Shown here one piece after another: positions 48,228 to 59,100 of a stretch of 64,000 nt of DNA (the stretch's first letter is position 1; every line of letters starts with the position of its first letter). This DNA comes from an uncultured Christensenellaceae bacterium. GTDB lineage: Bacteria > Bacillota > Clostridia > Christensenellales > Pumilibacteraceae. Location: contig CAJUKG010000010.1 in assembly GCA_910586925.1 (NCBI GenBank), forward strand, positions 1-64,000. Direction: 5' to 3'. Below the pieces are notes generated by a model. It searched no databases, was not told the origin of the DNA, and worked only from the letters and a program-made list of their open reading frames with translations. The translations under genes were made by a program, and so were the position numbers.

Positions 48228-49859
48228 CTACATGAATTTCTTGACTTCGGAAAGTATCGCGTCGATACGCGCTTCCCCGCCCGTCGCCGCCGTGATATAC
48301 ACCTTGATGAGCGGCTCCGTTCCCGACGGGCGCACGATGAGCTTACTGCCGTCCTCGGCTTTGAACGAAAGCACGTCGGACTTCGGCAAGTCGAGCTTTG
48401 TCTGCGTGAGGTAATCTATATTCTCGACCACCTTCGAGCCGTCGATCGCGGTCGGCGGATTTTTACGCACCGACGCGAGCACTTCGCGCATCTTCGCCGC
48501 GCCCGATACGCCCTCGTAAGTGAACGACACGGTGCGGTGGTAATACTTGCCGTACTTGCCGTAGATCCCGTCGAGAACGTCGGCAAGCGTCTTGCCCTCG
48601 GCGAGATAGTCCGCCGCCATTTCCGCGACGAGCATGCTCGCAATGACAGCGTCTTTGTCGCGCACGTACGTGCCTGCGAGATAGCCGTAGCTCTCCTCGT
48701 AACCGAACACGAACCGTTCGCCTTCGTTCTTTTGCTCGAGCTTCTTGATGACCTCGCCGATATACTTAAACCCGGTAAGCACTTCGCGAACTTCCGCGCC
48801 GTACCCTTCGGCGACGCGCGCCGCAAGGTCTGTCGTGACTATCGTTTTGACGACGACGGGCTTCGCGGGCAAATTCTTTTTATGCGTGAAAATATAATCT
48901 ATGAGAAGGACGCCCATCTCGTTGCCGGTAATGAGTCTGTACCCGTCGGCGGTCTTTACCGCAGCACCGATACGGTCGGCGTCGGGGTCTGTACCTATAA
49001 CGATATCGGCATTGTTCTTTTTCGCGAGCGCGATAGCAAGCTCGAGAGCCTGCGCCTTTTCGGGGTTTGGATACGGCGTCGTGGGGAAATTACCGTCTGG
49101 CTCGGCTTGTTCGGGCACGACGGCGACTTTTTCAAACCCGCGCTCGCGGAACATTTGCGGCACGATCTTCGTGCCGGTGCCGTTGAGCGGAGTGTAGACT
49201 ATGGACACGTTGCGGTTTTTGCCCACCGAACGCTCGTACACCGCGTCGAGATACTCGCGCGTGACGTCGACGAACTCTATGCTCCCGCTCGCGACCGCTT
49301 TATCGAAATCTTTCGCCTTGACGTCGAAAGTCTTTACTTTTTGGATATACCCGAATATTTCGGCGGCGGCGTTGTCGGTGACTTGACAGCCGTCCGCGCC
49401 GTACACCTTATACCCGTTGAACTTTGCGGGATTGTGACTCGCGGTTATCATGATACCCGCGTCGCAACCGAGTTTGCGCACCATGAACGACAGGTACGGC
49501 GTGGGGAACAGCTCGGCGGTTATGTACGCCTTGATGCCGTTCTCGGCGAGCACCGCCGCCGCGTAACGCGCGAACTCCTCCGAGAAATTGCGCGAATCGT
49601 AGCTTATCGCGACCGTCGCGCCCGATTTTTTGTGCGCGAGAACATAGTCGGCAAGCCCTTGCGTGACCTTGCCTATCGTGTAAACGTTGAGCCTGTTCGT
49701 GCCCGCGCCTATCACGCCGCGAAGTCCCGCGGTCCCGAACTCGAGATCTTTATAGAACGCTTCTTTGCGGTCATCCGCGCTCATCGCTTTAAGCTCCGCA
49801 ACGCACTCGCCCGCATTAGCGAGCCACTCTTGATACAGTTGTTGAATGTTGTTTTCCAT
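48228..49859 (-). CDS. pgcA: Phosphoglucomutase/phosphomannomutase (alpha-D-phosphohexomutase)
   Basis: 543 residues, PgcA-type length. FGTAGLRGVIG near 41, the phosphoserine loop TASHNP with Ser141, the metal loop DPDADR near 296, the sugar loop GYEESYG near 390 and RPSGTEP near 516 are all present. It interconverts glucose 6-phosphate and 1-phosphate. AGGGAGG lies 6 nt before the ATG. It is the first gene of the transcript leading to glnA-like, ANTAR, purF and car genes, a surprising leader for a nitrogen operon. Its ATG overlaps the stop of a 28-codon leader frame (TAATG). Confidence 0.93.
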   Translation of the reverse strand: MENNIQQLYQEWLANAGECVAELKAMSADDRKEAFYKDLEFGTAGLRGVIGAGTNRLNVYTIGKVTQGLADYVLAHKKSGATVAISYDSRNFSEEFARYAAAVLAENGIKAYITAELFPTPYLSFMVRKLGCDAGIMITASHNPAKFNGYKVYGADGCQVTDNAAAEIFGYIQKVKTFDVKAKDFDKAVASGSIEFVDVTREYLDAVYERSVGKNRNVSIVYTPLNGTGTKIVPQMFRERGFEKVAVVPEQAEPDGNFPTTPYPNPEKAQALELAIALAKKNNADIVIGTDPDADRIGAAVKTADGYRLITGNEMGVLLIDYIFTHKKNLPAKPVVVKTIVTTDLAARVAEGYGAEVREVLTGFKYIGEVIKKLEQKNEGERFVFGYEESYGYLAGTYVRDKDAVIASMLVAEMAADYLAEGKTLADVLDGIYGKYGKYYHRTVSFTYEGVSGAAKMREVLASVRKNPPTAIDGSKVVENIDYLTQTKLDLPKSDVLSFKAEDGSKLIVRPSGTEPLIKVYITAATGGEARIDAILSEVKKFM

Positions 49860-49945
49860 TATTCCTCCCTAATTTTGAAAAAAGAGAAATGTACAGCCGT
49901 TACACTTCTCTTTAAGATTATTGAACTTGGATTGTAAGTTTTCAT
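49859..49945 (-). CDS. Possible leader peptide (28 codons) coupled to pgcA
   Basis: A frame starting MKTYNPSSIILKRSV runs through the hairpin at 49881-49913 and stops in TAATG, overlapping the pgcA start by one base. Its ATG lies only about 2 nt after the expected transcription start, so it would be leaderless. Translation through the hairpin would melt it. Speculative. Confidence 0.35.
   Translation of the reverse strand: MKTYNPSSIILKRSVTAVHFSFFKIREE
49881..49913 (-). terminator. Terminator-like hairpin in the pgcA leader (candidate attenuator)
   Basis: A 13-bp stem TACACTTCTCTTT/AAAGAGAAATGTA (one G-U) with a 7-nt loop, followed on the minus strand by six T and then, 15 nt on, the pgcA ribosome site. 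It lies between promoter and first gene, so it must be read through. Confidence 0.7.
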
Positions 49946-49953
49946 CAACATTA

Positions 49954-49982
49954 AGTTTAACAAATTTTTCCCCGACTGTCAA
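49954..49982 (-). promoter_or_regulatory. Promoter of the pgcA-to-carB operon
   Basis: Minus-strand TTGACA (49977-49982), 17 bp, TAAACT (49954-49959); initiation expected near 49947, about 88 nt before pgcA. Confidence 0.8.
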
Positions 49983-50052
49983 GCATTTTATTCATGTTTT
50001 CGATCGAGCCGACCCGCGCGGGCGCACACGAAATAGCAACGATCAAATTGCA

Positions 50053-50083
50053 CAAAAAATCCCGCAGGATCGCTCTTGCGGGA
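50053..50083 (-). terminator. Terminator of the giant surface-protein gene
   Basis: CCCGCA (50061-50066) pairs with TGCGGG (50077-50082), followed on the minus strand by ATTTTTTG. Confidence 0.85.
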
Positions 50084-50121
50084 AGTTTTTGTTTTCCGTT
50101 AATTCTGTTTTCCGCTAATTA

Positions 50122-53100
50122 TCAGAACTCGTCGGGATTAAATCCGTCGGGGCTTGCGGGAGGCGGGTTGCCGCCGTTCGGAGCCGTCGGCTGTGCCGGC
50201 GGAACATTGCCCTGTTGCGGGGGCGGAGTGCTGCCCGATCCCGCGTTCAGCTGCAAGCTGTTCGGCGTGGGATTGTTCGCGCTTCCGCCGAGCATAAGCC
50301 CGGGATCGTTGACGGTCTGCTGCATAGGCGGCAGGTAGCCGAACGATTGATACGGTGCCGAGCCGCCGCTGCCGAGCCGCATCATTTCTTCTTCAAGCTC
50401 GATTTCGGCGTTGAGAAGCGACTCGATCTCTCTGCGCATCTTGCGCTTCTTGCATACGACAACGATTATGACGATGAGCAGTATGATGAACAGCAGTATC
50501 GCCGCGACTATGATCCAGAACCACATCCAGTTCGCTTCGATGAGCGAAATGGTGCTCTCGAACCAAGACTGTTCGGGCGCGTCGTGACACATGACCGTTA
50601 TGGTCATATCGTACGATCTGCCGGAGCTGTCGCTGACCTTGAGCGAAATGTCGGACGAACCGCGTCTGTTGAACTTGAGCAGTATGAACGCTCTGCCACC
50701 GTCGGCAGCCGTGTCGTAATCGAGCAATGCTTCCACTATTACCGACTGCGATGTGACGACAGGCGTGAGGAACGTCATTATGTCGTCTTTATCGGTATCT
50801 TCGAACCAATCCTCGGGATAGACCTTGAGCGTGCGATTCACGGGATCGGTAAGCATATTGACGGTATACTCGTAAACGGTTTTTTCGCCGCCCGCGTCCT
50901 TTTTGTATTTAGGCGGAGTATTGACGGATACCGTGATCGGCAAAATCCTCTTGACCGACACGCTGCCTGCCGCGAACTCCACTTCGAGTTTTACGGAAGC
51001 ACCCTCGGTGCGGGCGTAAATGCGCCATTCGTCAATATCCGCGCCGCTTGCCGACGTCAACGCTTGCGTCGAACCGGGAGCGAAAACGGAAAGCTGCGGA
51101 TTGCCGCCGTCGGTCACTTCGGTGATCGACTTGATCGTATAGCCGCGCGCCTTATCGCCGAGCAGATCCTCGGTCGTGACGGTACGCGTAACGCCGTATG
51201 CGATGGAAATGGGTTCAAGCTCGTCGGCTACGTCTTCGAGCGGATCTGCGACCGTGATGTACAGGTTAAGCTCGAACACTTTGCCGTCCTGTATGCCCGC
51301 AGCCGAGCCGTCCTCGTAACCGCTGTCGACGATCGTGAGAGTCACCTTTTGGAAACCGTACAAGCCCGCGACCTGCGTTACGGTGAACAACTGATGCTGC
51401 GCGTTGTCGGCTTTCCAGTCGATATAGCACAGCGTGTCGGAAGTGTATTCGGTGTTGCCTTCCTCGTCGGTGTGCATGAGGTTGGGACCGTACATGATAG
51501 GCGCGTCCTCGCCTTCTTCGTGTCTGTCGTAAACGAGTATCGAGTCGATAAACGCGTAAGTAGGCGTGCGCTCCGCGTACTGCGGATCGTCGGCGCGGTA
51601 GTTATCGCCGTTGTCGTCCGCAATGAAGTCGAGAATACTGAAAGTCTTTACCGCATTGCCGACGTCCTCCTCGGTCGCGTCCTTGCCGAGACCCATGAGC
51701 GTGATATGCGTATCAATGCCGGGCTTGAGCTTGGGCGCGATATTATCGACGGTCACGTTGATCGTGAGAATATCGGTAACGGCACCGCGCACCGAGTCGC
51801 GCAAACGCAGTTGGCAAGTTCCCACTTCGCCGCGCAGTGTGGACACGCACGTGAACATGATCTTGTCGAGCGTCGTGAGTCCGTACGCATTGCTCGTATC
51901 GCTTGTTTCGATATTGAACAGCGTGACGCCGTTGCCGTTCTTGAGTTTGCCGACTTTGCTGCTGTTGCCCATTTCGTCGACCGAACCCATAAGATTGCCG
52001 TCGCTCATTATAAGACTCGTTTCGGTCGCGGTATTGAGCAACACGTACTTATCCATATCGACGTCGGCATCATTGATTATATCGGCGATGCGCACGTTGA
52101 GTTTGGACCCGCGCTCGACGGTGGCATTGAGGACATACCCGGTGTCGTCGGTGTACGTGAGCGAATAGCCGAGCCGCAGGATATCCGAAGAATCGGTTAC
52201 CGTCTTGAGTTCGGGAATATCGTTCTCGACACGAACGGTGATCGTGGTTTTGACAAGGTTCTTGTTGTTGGAAATACCCGAGCGCACGCCGATGGTATCC
52301 GCGCAGTATATATCCACGCTGACGTCGGTATACGATACTTCGTTGCCGTTCGGATCGGGATTGCCCGTAAACACCTTGCGGTTGATCTTAATGGTGATCG
52401 ACTTGCCGTCGCCCGACGGAGTGACCGACAGAACGTCGCCCTTGCCTTTTACGGTTTCGTTTATGCCGCGGAATTCCGCACGGACATAGTTGATCGACTC
52501 CAAACCGCCGCTCGTGCTCGGATTGCGAATGAGGTCGTAATCGTAGAACAAGCCGAGTTCGGAATCCTGCGTGTCGTACAAATTCCAAGTGAGCGAGTCG
52601 CCCGCCGTACCCGTAAACCGCAGGAACGACGATTCGCGGAGGCGCATTTCGCCTTCTTCGCCGGACGGAACTCTCGGATAGCCGGAGTTGAACGGCGATT
52701 CGGCGACCGCGACGAGCGCGGAGTTGGCAACCGACACGTTTGCAAACGCCGTCTTCATATCCATGGGACGGTCATTCTCGTCTCTGTAATCTTTTACAAG
52801 CTCGATATAGAGTTGTATGTTCGCAAGCGCGGCATTGTTTTTCTCGGGCGAAATAGTAGCCGAGTTGGGAATGAATTCCAAAGTCTTGCCGTCTGCGGAC
52901 AGCGACACCGAGAAGAAGCGCGAAACGTATGTCGCGACCTCGCCGTATCCGGGTTGAATAGACGAACCCTCGACGGAAACGAGCAGGCACGAATCGCGAT
53001 CGAAATCGTCGCTTGTGTGACGGATCGGCTCGAAGTTATTCTCGCCGCGTTTGACAAGAAGCGCGTAGACATTGACGTCGTACTTCGCCGACGGCGCAGC

Positions 53101-56100
53101 GACATCGGAGTCGGAGAAAAGTTTCGCGTCGCTTCCCGCCGCAACGAGATCTATCGTAACGGGCTGACCGTCCTTGACATACTCGGCATAGCTCTTAAGC
53201 TCGAGCGACAAATCGCGGTCTTGCGTCGCTATCGTTCTTACCTCGCGAGGTTTGATCTTAACGCGAATGGTTATGAACTCGGACACTGCGCCGTGCATAT
53301 CCGCTACGCGGAAAGTGACCGACGAGTACAAGCCCGCGCGGTTCATGTAATCGGTAGCCTTTATAACTATCGAAGTTACGGACTGTTCGGTTTTGCTCTC
53401 TACCGATATAGCCGAAACGCCTTGCGGGTTGTTGATAGTAAAGCTCGTATTGTCTACGCCCTTGTACACGGACAGATGATATTCGTCGTCGCGGTCCACG
53501 TCGGTCATAAAGCCGTAATCGCCGCCGAGGTCGAATTCCTTCGTTTCGTCGTAATCGAGAGCTATTTCGTAGGTATTGGGAATGACGTTGTGGCTGTCGT
53601 CGTACGCCACTTCAAGCCCCGCGGGAAGATTATTGAGCTTCGCGGTAGGCGCGGTGGACACGACCGAAATATTGATATTGATTTCGACTTTAACGCCCAA
53701 ACCGTCCTGCAACGTGACTGTATACACCGTATTTACAACAGCTTTCGCGGTGACGGTGACGCTCATGGGTCTGCCGACGCTGCCGTCCTCGCAAAGATAC
53801 ATGGCACCCGTCGAATACGAGAACAGATCCACGTGGTTGATATCGGAGAACGTTTTGTAGTCGACGATACGCAACGTACTCGCCGCGTCGTCGCTGCCGA
53901 TTATAAGCCCGCCGAGATGTTTGCTCGCGCTGCTCTCTCCCGAAGAATCGTAGAGAAATGCGGTCGCGAGTTCCGCGGCATTCTTGTCGGGACGCTCGTG
54001 CGGCGTGCCGTTGACGTAATTGTAAACATAGCCGCTGTTGCCCTTCCACGAATTGAATCCGCCGCGCACGTCGCTGTCGAACTTACTGTGGTCTGCCGCG
54101 TACAGCGTGAAGCTGTCGCCCGTGCGCATGACGATGCTGATGGATTCGGATCCGCCGAAAGTATCGCTATTCGCAGTCGGAGCTTCGTTGTTGTACGAAA
54201 CGGTAAACACTACGGACATCGTATTGTCCCGCACACTGTCGGAGAACGTATACATTACGCTGACGGGATTCTTGAACGCGGAGTCAGCCGAGAACATTAT
54301 CGTGGATTCCGACATGCCCGAATCCTCGGGAGCGGATCCTATAGTGATCGGCAATTCGCCCGTCGGGTCGATCTTTCTGAACGACGTCGGCATTACGAGG
54401 TAATCGCGGGTATACTTCTCCTCGTCCGTGAAGTTCGCATCGGATACCGAGAACGACGAGCCGTCGAGCTTGATGTCGTTATCGAGCAGCAACGACGATA
54501 CGTCGATAAAGAAGTCCGCGCCGCGCGACAGCTTGAACTTGTATTCGGGCACATACGTACCGCCGACGTTTATCGTGTTGATGACGCCTTTATCGTTTTG
54601 GAACATTTTGGGGTTGATACGAAGCTCGTCGTTGCGTATATACACTTTGAGCACCGTAACGAACCAGAACCCTTCCGTCAACGACGAGCCGTTGACCTCG
54701 TCGAAGAACAGGACGCGGAACGGATAATAAATACCGTTCTTGTCTTCTTTCAGATGATACTCGGCAAGAATGTCCTCGCGCTGTTGAGTAGTAGTGCCCT
54801 CGGGGAAAGACAGCTGCGTCTTGGCTTTGGGAGTAAACTGAATGGAGGACGATCTGCCGTCCTTGGGCGAAACGTCGAAGAACTTGTCGTAACCGGGGTT
54901 CGGCACGTACTGTTCTTTGTACTTATCCATAGAGATCGTTTCGCCGTCTACTTCCACGGTTTCGCCGTAAGATACGTCGTAGTACATCTTGAACGCCGCA
55001 GATTTCTGACCGCCGGAATTGGAATCAATGGTAATATAATCGCGTTCGTCCTTCGACATACCGCCTACTACGTTGCCTTTATCGTCTACGGTAGCCGTGG
55101 CGGACGACATGAGGAACTTCATGACGTCGCCTTTATCGGCGTCGTCGTATGTGATATAGCAGTCGCCTGTCGGCGTGGGAACGAGGTTGCCGTTATCGTC
55201 CTCGACGGGGTTGCCGTCGCGAAGCACGAGCGTCTTGCCCTGCGTGTCGCTCGTCGTCATGGACAATCTCATCGTATCGGTACCGCTGTCTATCGGCGTT
55301 ACTACTTCGGTCTCGTCGACATACTTGAGCGACGGAGCCGCATTCTTGAGAATGATATCCACCTCGGCGTATTCCACGGCACTGCCGATAAGCTGATTGT
55401 CGTTGAATGCCGTCGTTTTGAGCGCGACGGTGAGTTTGAGACGATTGCGCGCGCGCTCGCCGCCCGGTTTTTTCTCGAACGTAAGACCGTATTTATCCTC
55501 GCGGTAAATACTCTTGCCGTTGACGATACTCGTGATCGGGTTGCGGTTAAGACGGGTAGAATCGTCGGAAGTGCTGATCGTGTAACGTTTGTCGTTGAGA
55601 TACTTGGTCTTATCGCTCGCGACATAGCTGCCCGTATTCGCTTTGTATCCGATGGTGATATACGGGTTATTATTGAGCGTCGCGCCCGACCAGGTATTGC
55701 CGTCTATATCCGAAAGCGTGAGGTTTTCGAACACGTAACCGAGAGTTTGGGGATTATTGCCCCAGGTAGAGTACATGGAGTCGGAAAGCACGAGGTTGTT
55801 CTTGGGATCGAGCGGACCCGCCGTCGCGTTCGCGAACGTGACGTGCTCAACGCTCTGACTGTCCGTCGAGGTCGACGCGCGTTTCGGCATAGCGATATAA
55901 CTAATAGGCACTTCGGTAACGCCGCCGCCTATGCCCGCAGCTTCTATCTCGATCGGACGGTAATAGAACGCGTTCGACGCGTCGGGATAGCACTTGTAAG
56001 TTACCTCTACTTTTTCCTTTCCTGCGACCGTGCGGGAAATGGTTTTAACGAAATACTGATACTTAAAGTCATCGGCGAACGTAGCCGATTGCAACGTAGT

Positions 56101-59100
56101 CTGATTTGTAGGGATGTCGCCCTCGAACTGATAATTTTTGTCGGTGGCGAAACCGTTATAATCGACGGCGTAAAAAGTATTGCCATTGTCGTCGGTCTTG
56201 ATCGCGGTGTTGGCTTCCAGATTACCGTCGGTGCGATAATAAGTATGCATAACGGTAATACCGGGAGATTTGTATTCGTAATCGAAGTTGAGCACCAACG
56301 ATGCGGACTTACCTGTCGATTTCACAGTCTTGTCGGCATTGTATACGGGGACGTCATGGTGATTGTCTTTTATGGATATCGCGATCGTGGCGGGACCGTA
56401 CTGCTCCTCGCTGTTTCCGCTGTCTACGATCTCGATAGCCCAAAACTGCGTCGTCTTGACGCGTTCGTCGGCGGCTCCGAGTTCGGTAAATACCACATTG
56501 CCGTGTTCGTCCGTTTCGCGCACATAGAATATCACTCGCAAGCTCAAGTGCGTGTTGCCGCTGTTGTCGTTCACGTATGTGGGCGTGTACAAAATCGCGG
56601 CGTTCGGATAGCTCGCAAACATTGCATCGGTCGGTTTTTCGCCAACGGGCTTCACGAGCGCGGCGACCGCGCCGTTTATATTATCGCTCCACTTCAAGGG
56701 ATTGAGCATTGCGTTCTCTCTGCCGTCCGTATCGGAGAACAGATACTGTATGTTCGACGCACCTGCGGCTTTAGGATTGGCGTTGTACAATTCTTCGCTG
56801 TTGTAGATATACCGCGCGACGCGAAGCTCGGCTTCATCCTCGTAACCTATCTGCCACGCATAAACGTCGTTCTCGGTATCTTTAAGCGTGAGCGAGTCTG
56901 TGACGAAAACAGGTTGCGCGTTATTCACGTGAATAAGCACGTGCAAATTATCCCATTTCGGTTGCGCGCGGAATCCGTCCTGCACGCCTACCTCGAGGTA
57001 AATGGGCACCGAGAAAATTTCCGTGGACGAAAGTGCGGTCACCTGCACGACGTCCTCGCCGTATTCGTTCTTGGTGAACTGCGCGTGCGCATACTCGGAG
57101 AGAATGTATTTGCCGTCCGCCGCGCCGACGAATTTTCCGGTGGCTTCGTTATAATCGAGCCGATCGTAATACTCGTCGCCGATCTTGGCTACTATTCTCG
57201 CACTGCCCGCGATAAACGTCGGGATGTCGCCGTCCTTGTCGTACGCGATCTCGCGCGTCGTGAACATATACGAGTTGCGGACTTTGGTGCCGAGTTCGGT
57301 AGTCATGATGTACGGCTCGACAATGCGCTTATCTTCCTCGTTCTCTTTGGGATGGTTTTTCTCGGTGTTGAGCATAGGCGCGGAGTTGTTGACGACTATC
57401 GTAACGAGGCAATCGGTGCTCGAGAAACCGTCCGTCACGGTGAAGCGCAACTGCACGACCGCCGAAGTGGTACGCGATACGCCGACGATCTTGATGCACG
57501 GCACCATGTATTCCGCACCGCCCGCGACAACGCACTTATTTTCCGCCGTAGCGGCGATATAACCTGCGTACTGCTCTGCGTTCGCTCTGAAATTGTCGAG
57601 ATTGGTGAACGAAAGGTTCTGCAGCTTCACGCCCGTCGCCTCGGTTGCGGGTGCGGACGGCGAAGCAGTATGCGGGATATTGTATTGGTGATTGAGGAAC
57701 TGAGCAACGCTCGGGAATTCCTCGTCGACGGGGTTGGTATTGTACTTGATCGAGCCTGCGTTCATGGCGTTCAAAACGGTATTATCGCAGTCGACGTCGA
57801 AATCGTACACCAAATCGTACGGCGTGATCTGAAGCACGTCGTTGCGCTCTATGTAATAGTTGACAGCCACGGCGTTGATGCTCGGGTTGTACATGAACAC
57901 GTTTTTGGTGTCGTTGCTTTTCCTGTTCGCGTTCGCCAAATTGATTTTGTAATCGAACGTCGCGGAGTCGTCGCCCATGCCCTGATACGAACTGCGACGG
58001 GCTTGCACCGCACGGTTGTCGACTTTTATGCACACGCGCACCGTGTTCTTGGCGTCGTGCGAGTCTTTTACCTTGACGTCGAATTGGAAGTATTCCCCGT
58101 TCGTCGAACGCTTGGGCGTGATCTTAAGACCGTAGAACGCGTAGCAGTCGCCGTGTTCGCGCACGCCGAAAGACTCGAGCTGAGTCTTATTCATCGAAAG
58201 CCGAGAGAATACCGTTTTGCTCGCGTACAGCTCGATGCGTTCTACCGTGTAGAATGCCGCGGTGTCGTAAGCATTTATGATATTGTCGATGCTCGTACCG
58301 TCGAGCATGACTATATCGTTGAGAGCGCGGGTCTTGTCGTTGCCCTCGCCCGAATATATGAACGTATCGGGGTCTATCGTAAACGGCAAAGCGTGGTCCG
58401 CGTCTTTATCCGAAGTATATTTGTTAAGCGCGTCGTCGGGGCTGCCGATACCTCGCACAACGCCGTCGCTTCCGACATAGCTCACGGGCGTGAGAACGAT
58501 GCTGCGGCGGGGCTCGTTTTGCCGCGCGTCGCTGCCGACGCCGTCGTTGGTGACGGGTGCGCCGGGAACGAACGTGTCGTTAAAGTCGAGAGTGAAGTTC
58601 GCAACCGTAGGCGTTTCGGCGGGTTTTGCCGAAGTTACGCGAATGGCTATAGGGAACCAAATGCCGTCGTCGCTCACGTCGGACGGGTCTATGACGCGCA
58701 CCATAATGTAGAAGTCGCCGAGCCGTCCCGACTGACCGTACATATACTGCGTCGATGCGCGCGGGGTGAACCTGATCACTTTGTTGCTGTCGAAACTGTA
58801 CGTAACGGCGGCATTCGCGGCACCCGAGCTACCCGTCGCGGCGATCAGATCTTTCTTGAATCCCGTCGCGGTTATACCCTCGCCCGACTTGGAAGAAATG
58901 TTCTCGCCCGTATCTTGAACGGACGTTCTGTTATAGTAGTTACTCGGAGTGTTGCCGATCTTGTCGCGAAGCGGCACTTCGATATTGGACGCGTCCACCT
59001 GAATATATTCGTTGGTGGGGATCTTAACGTCGCCCGCGAAGTACGCGTTAAGCGAATTGCCGTCGTCCAAATCCTTGATCATGGTCGAAATATCGAGCGT

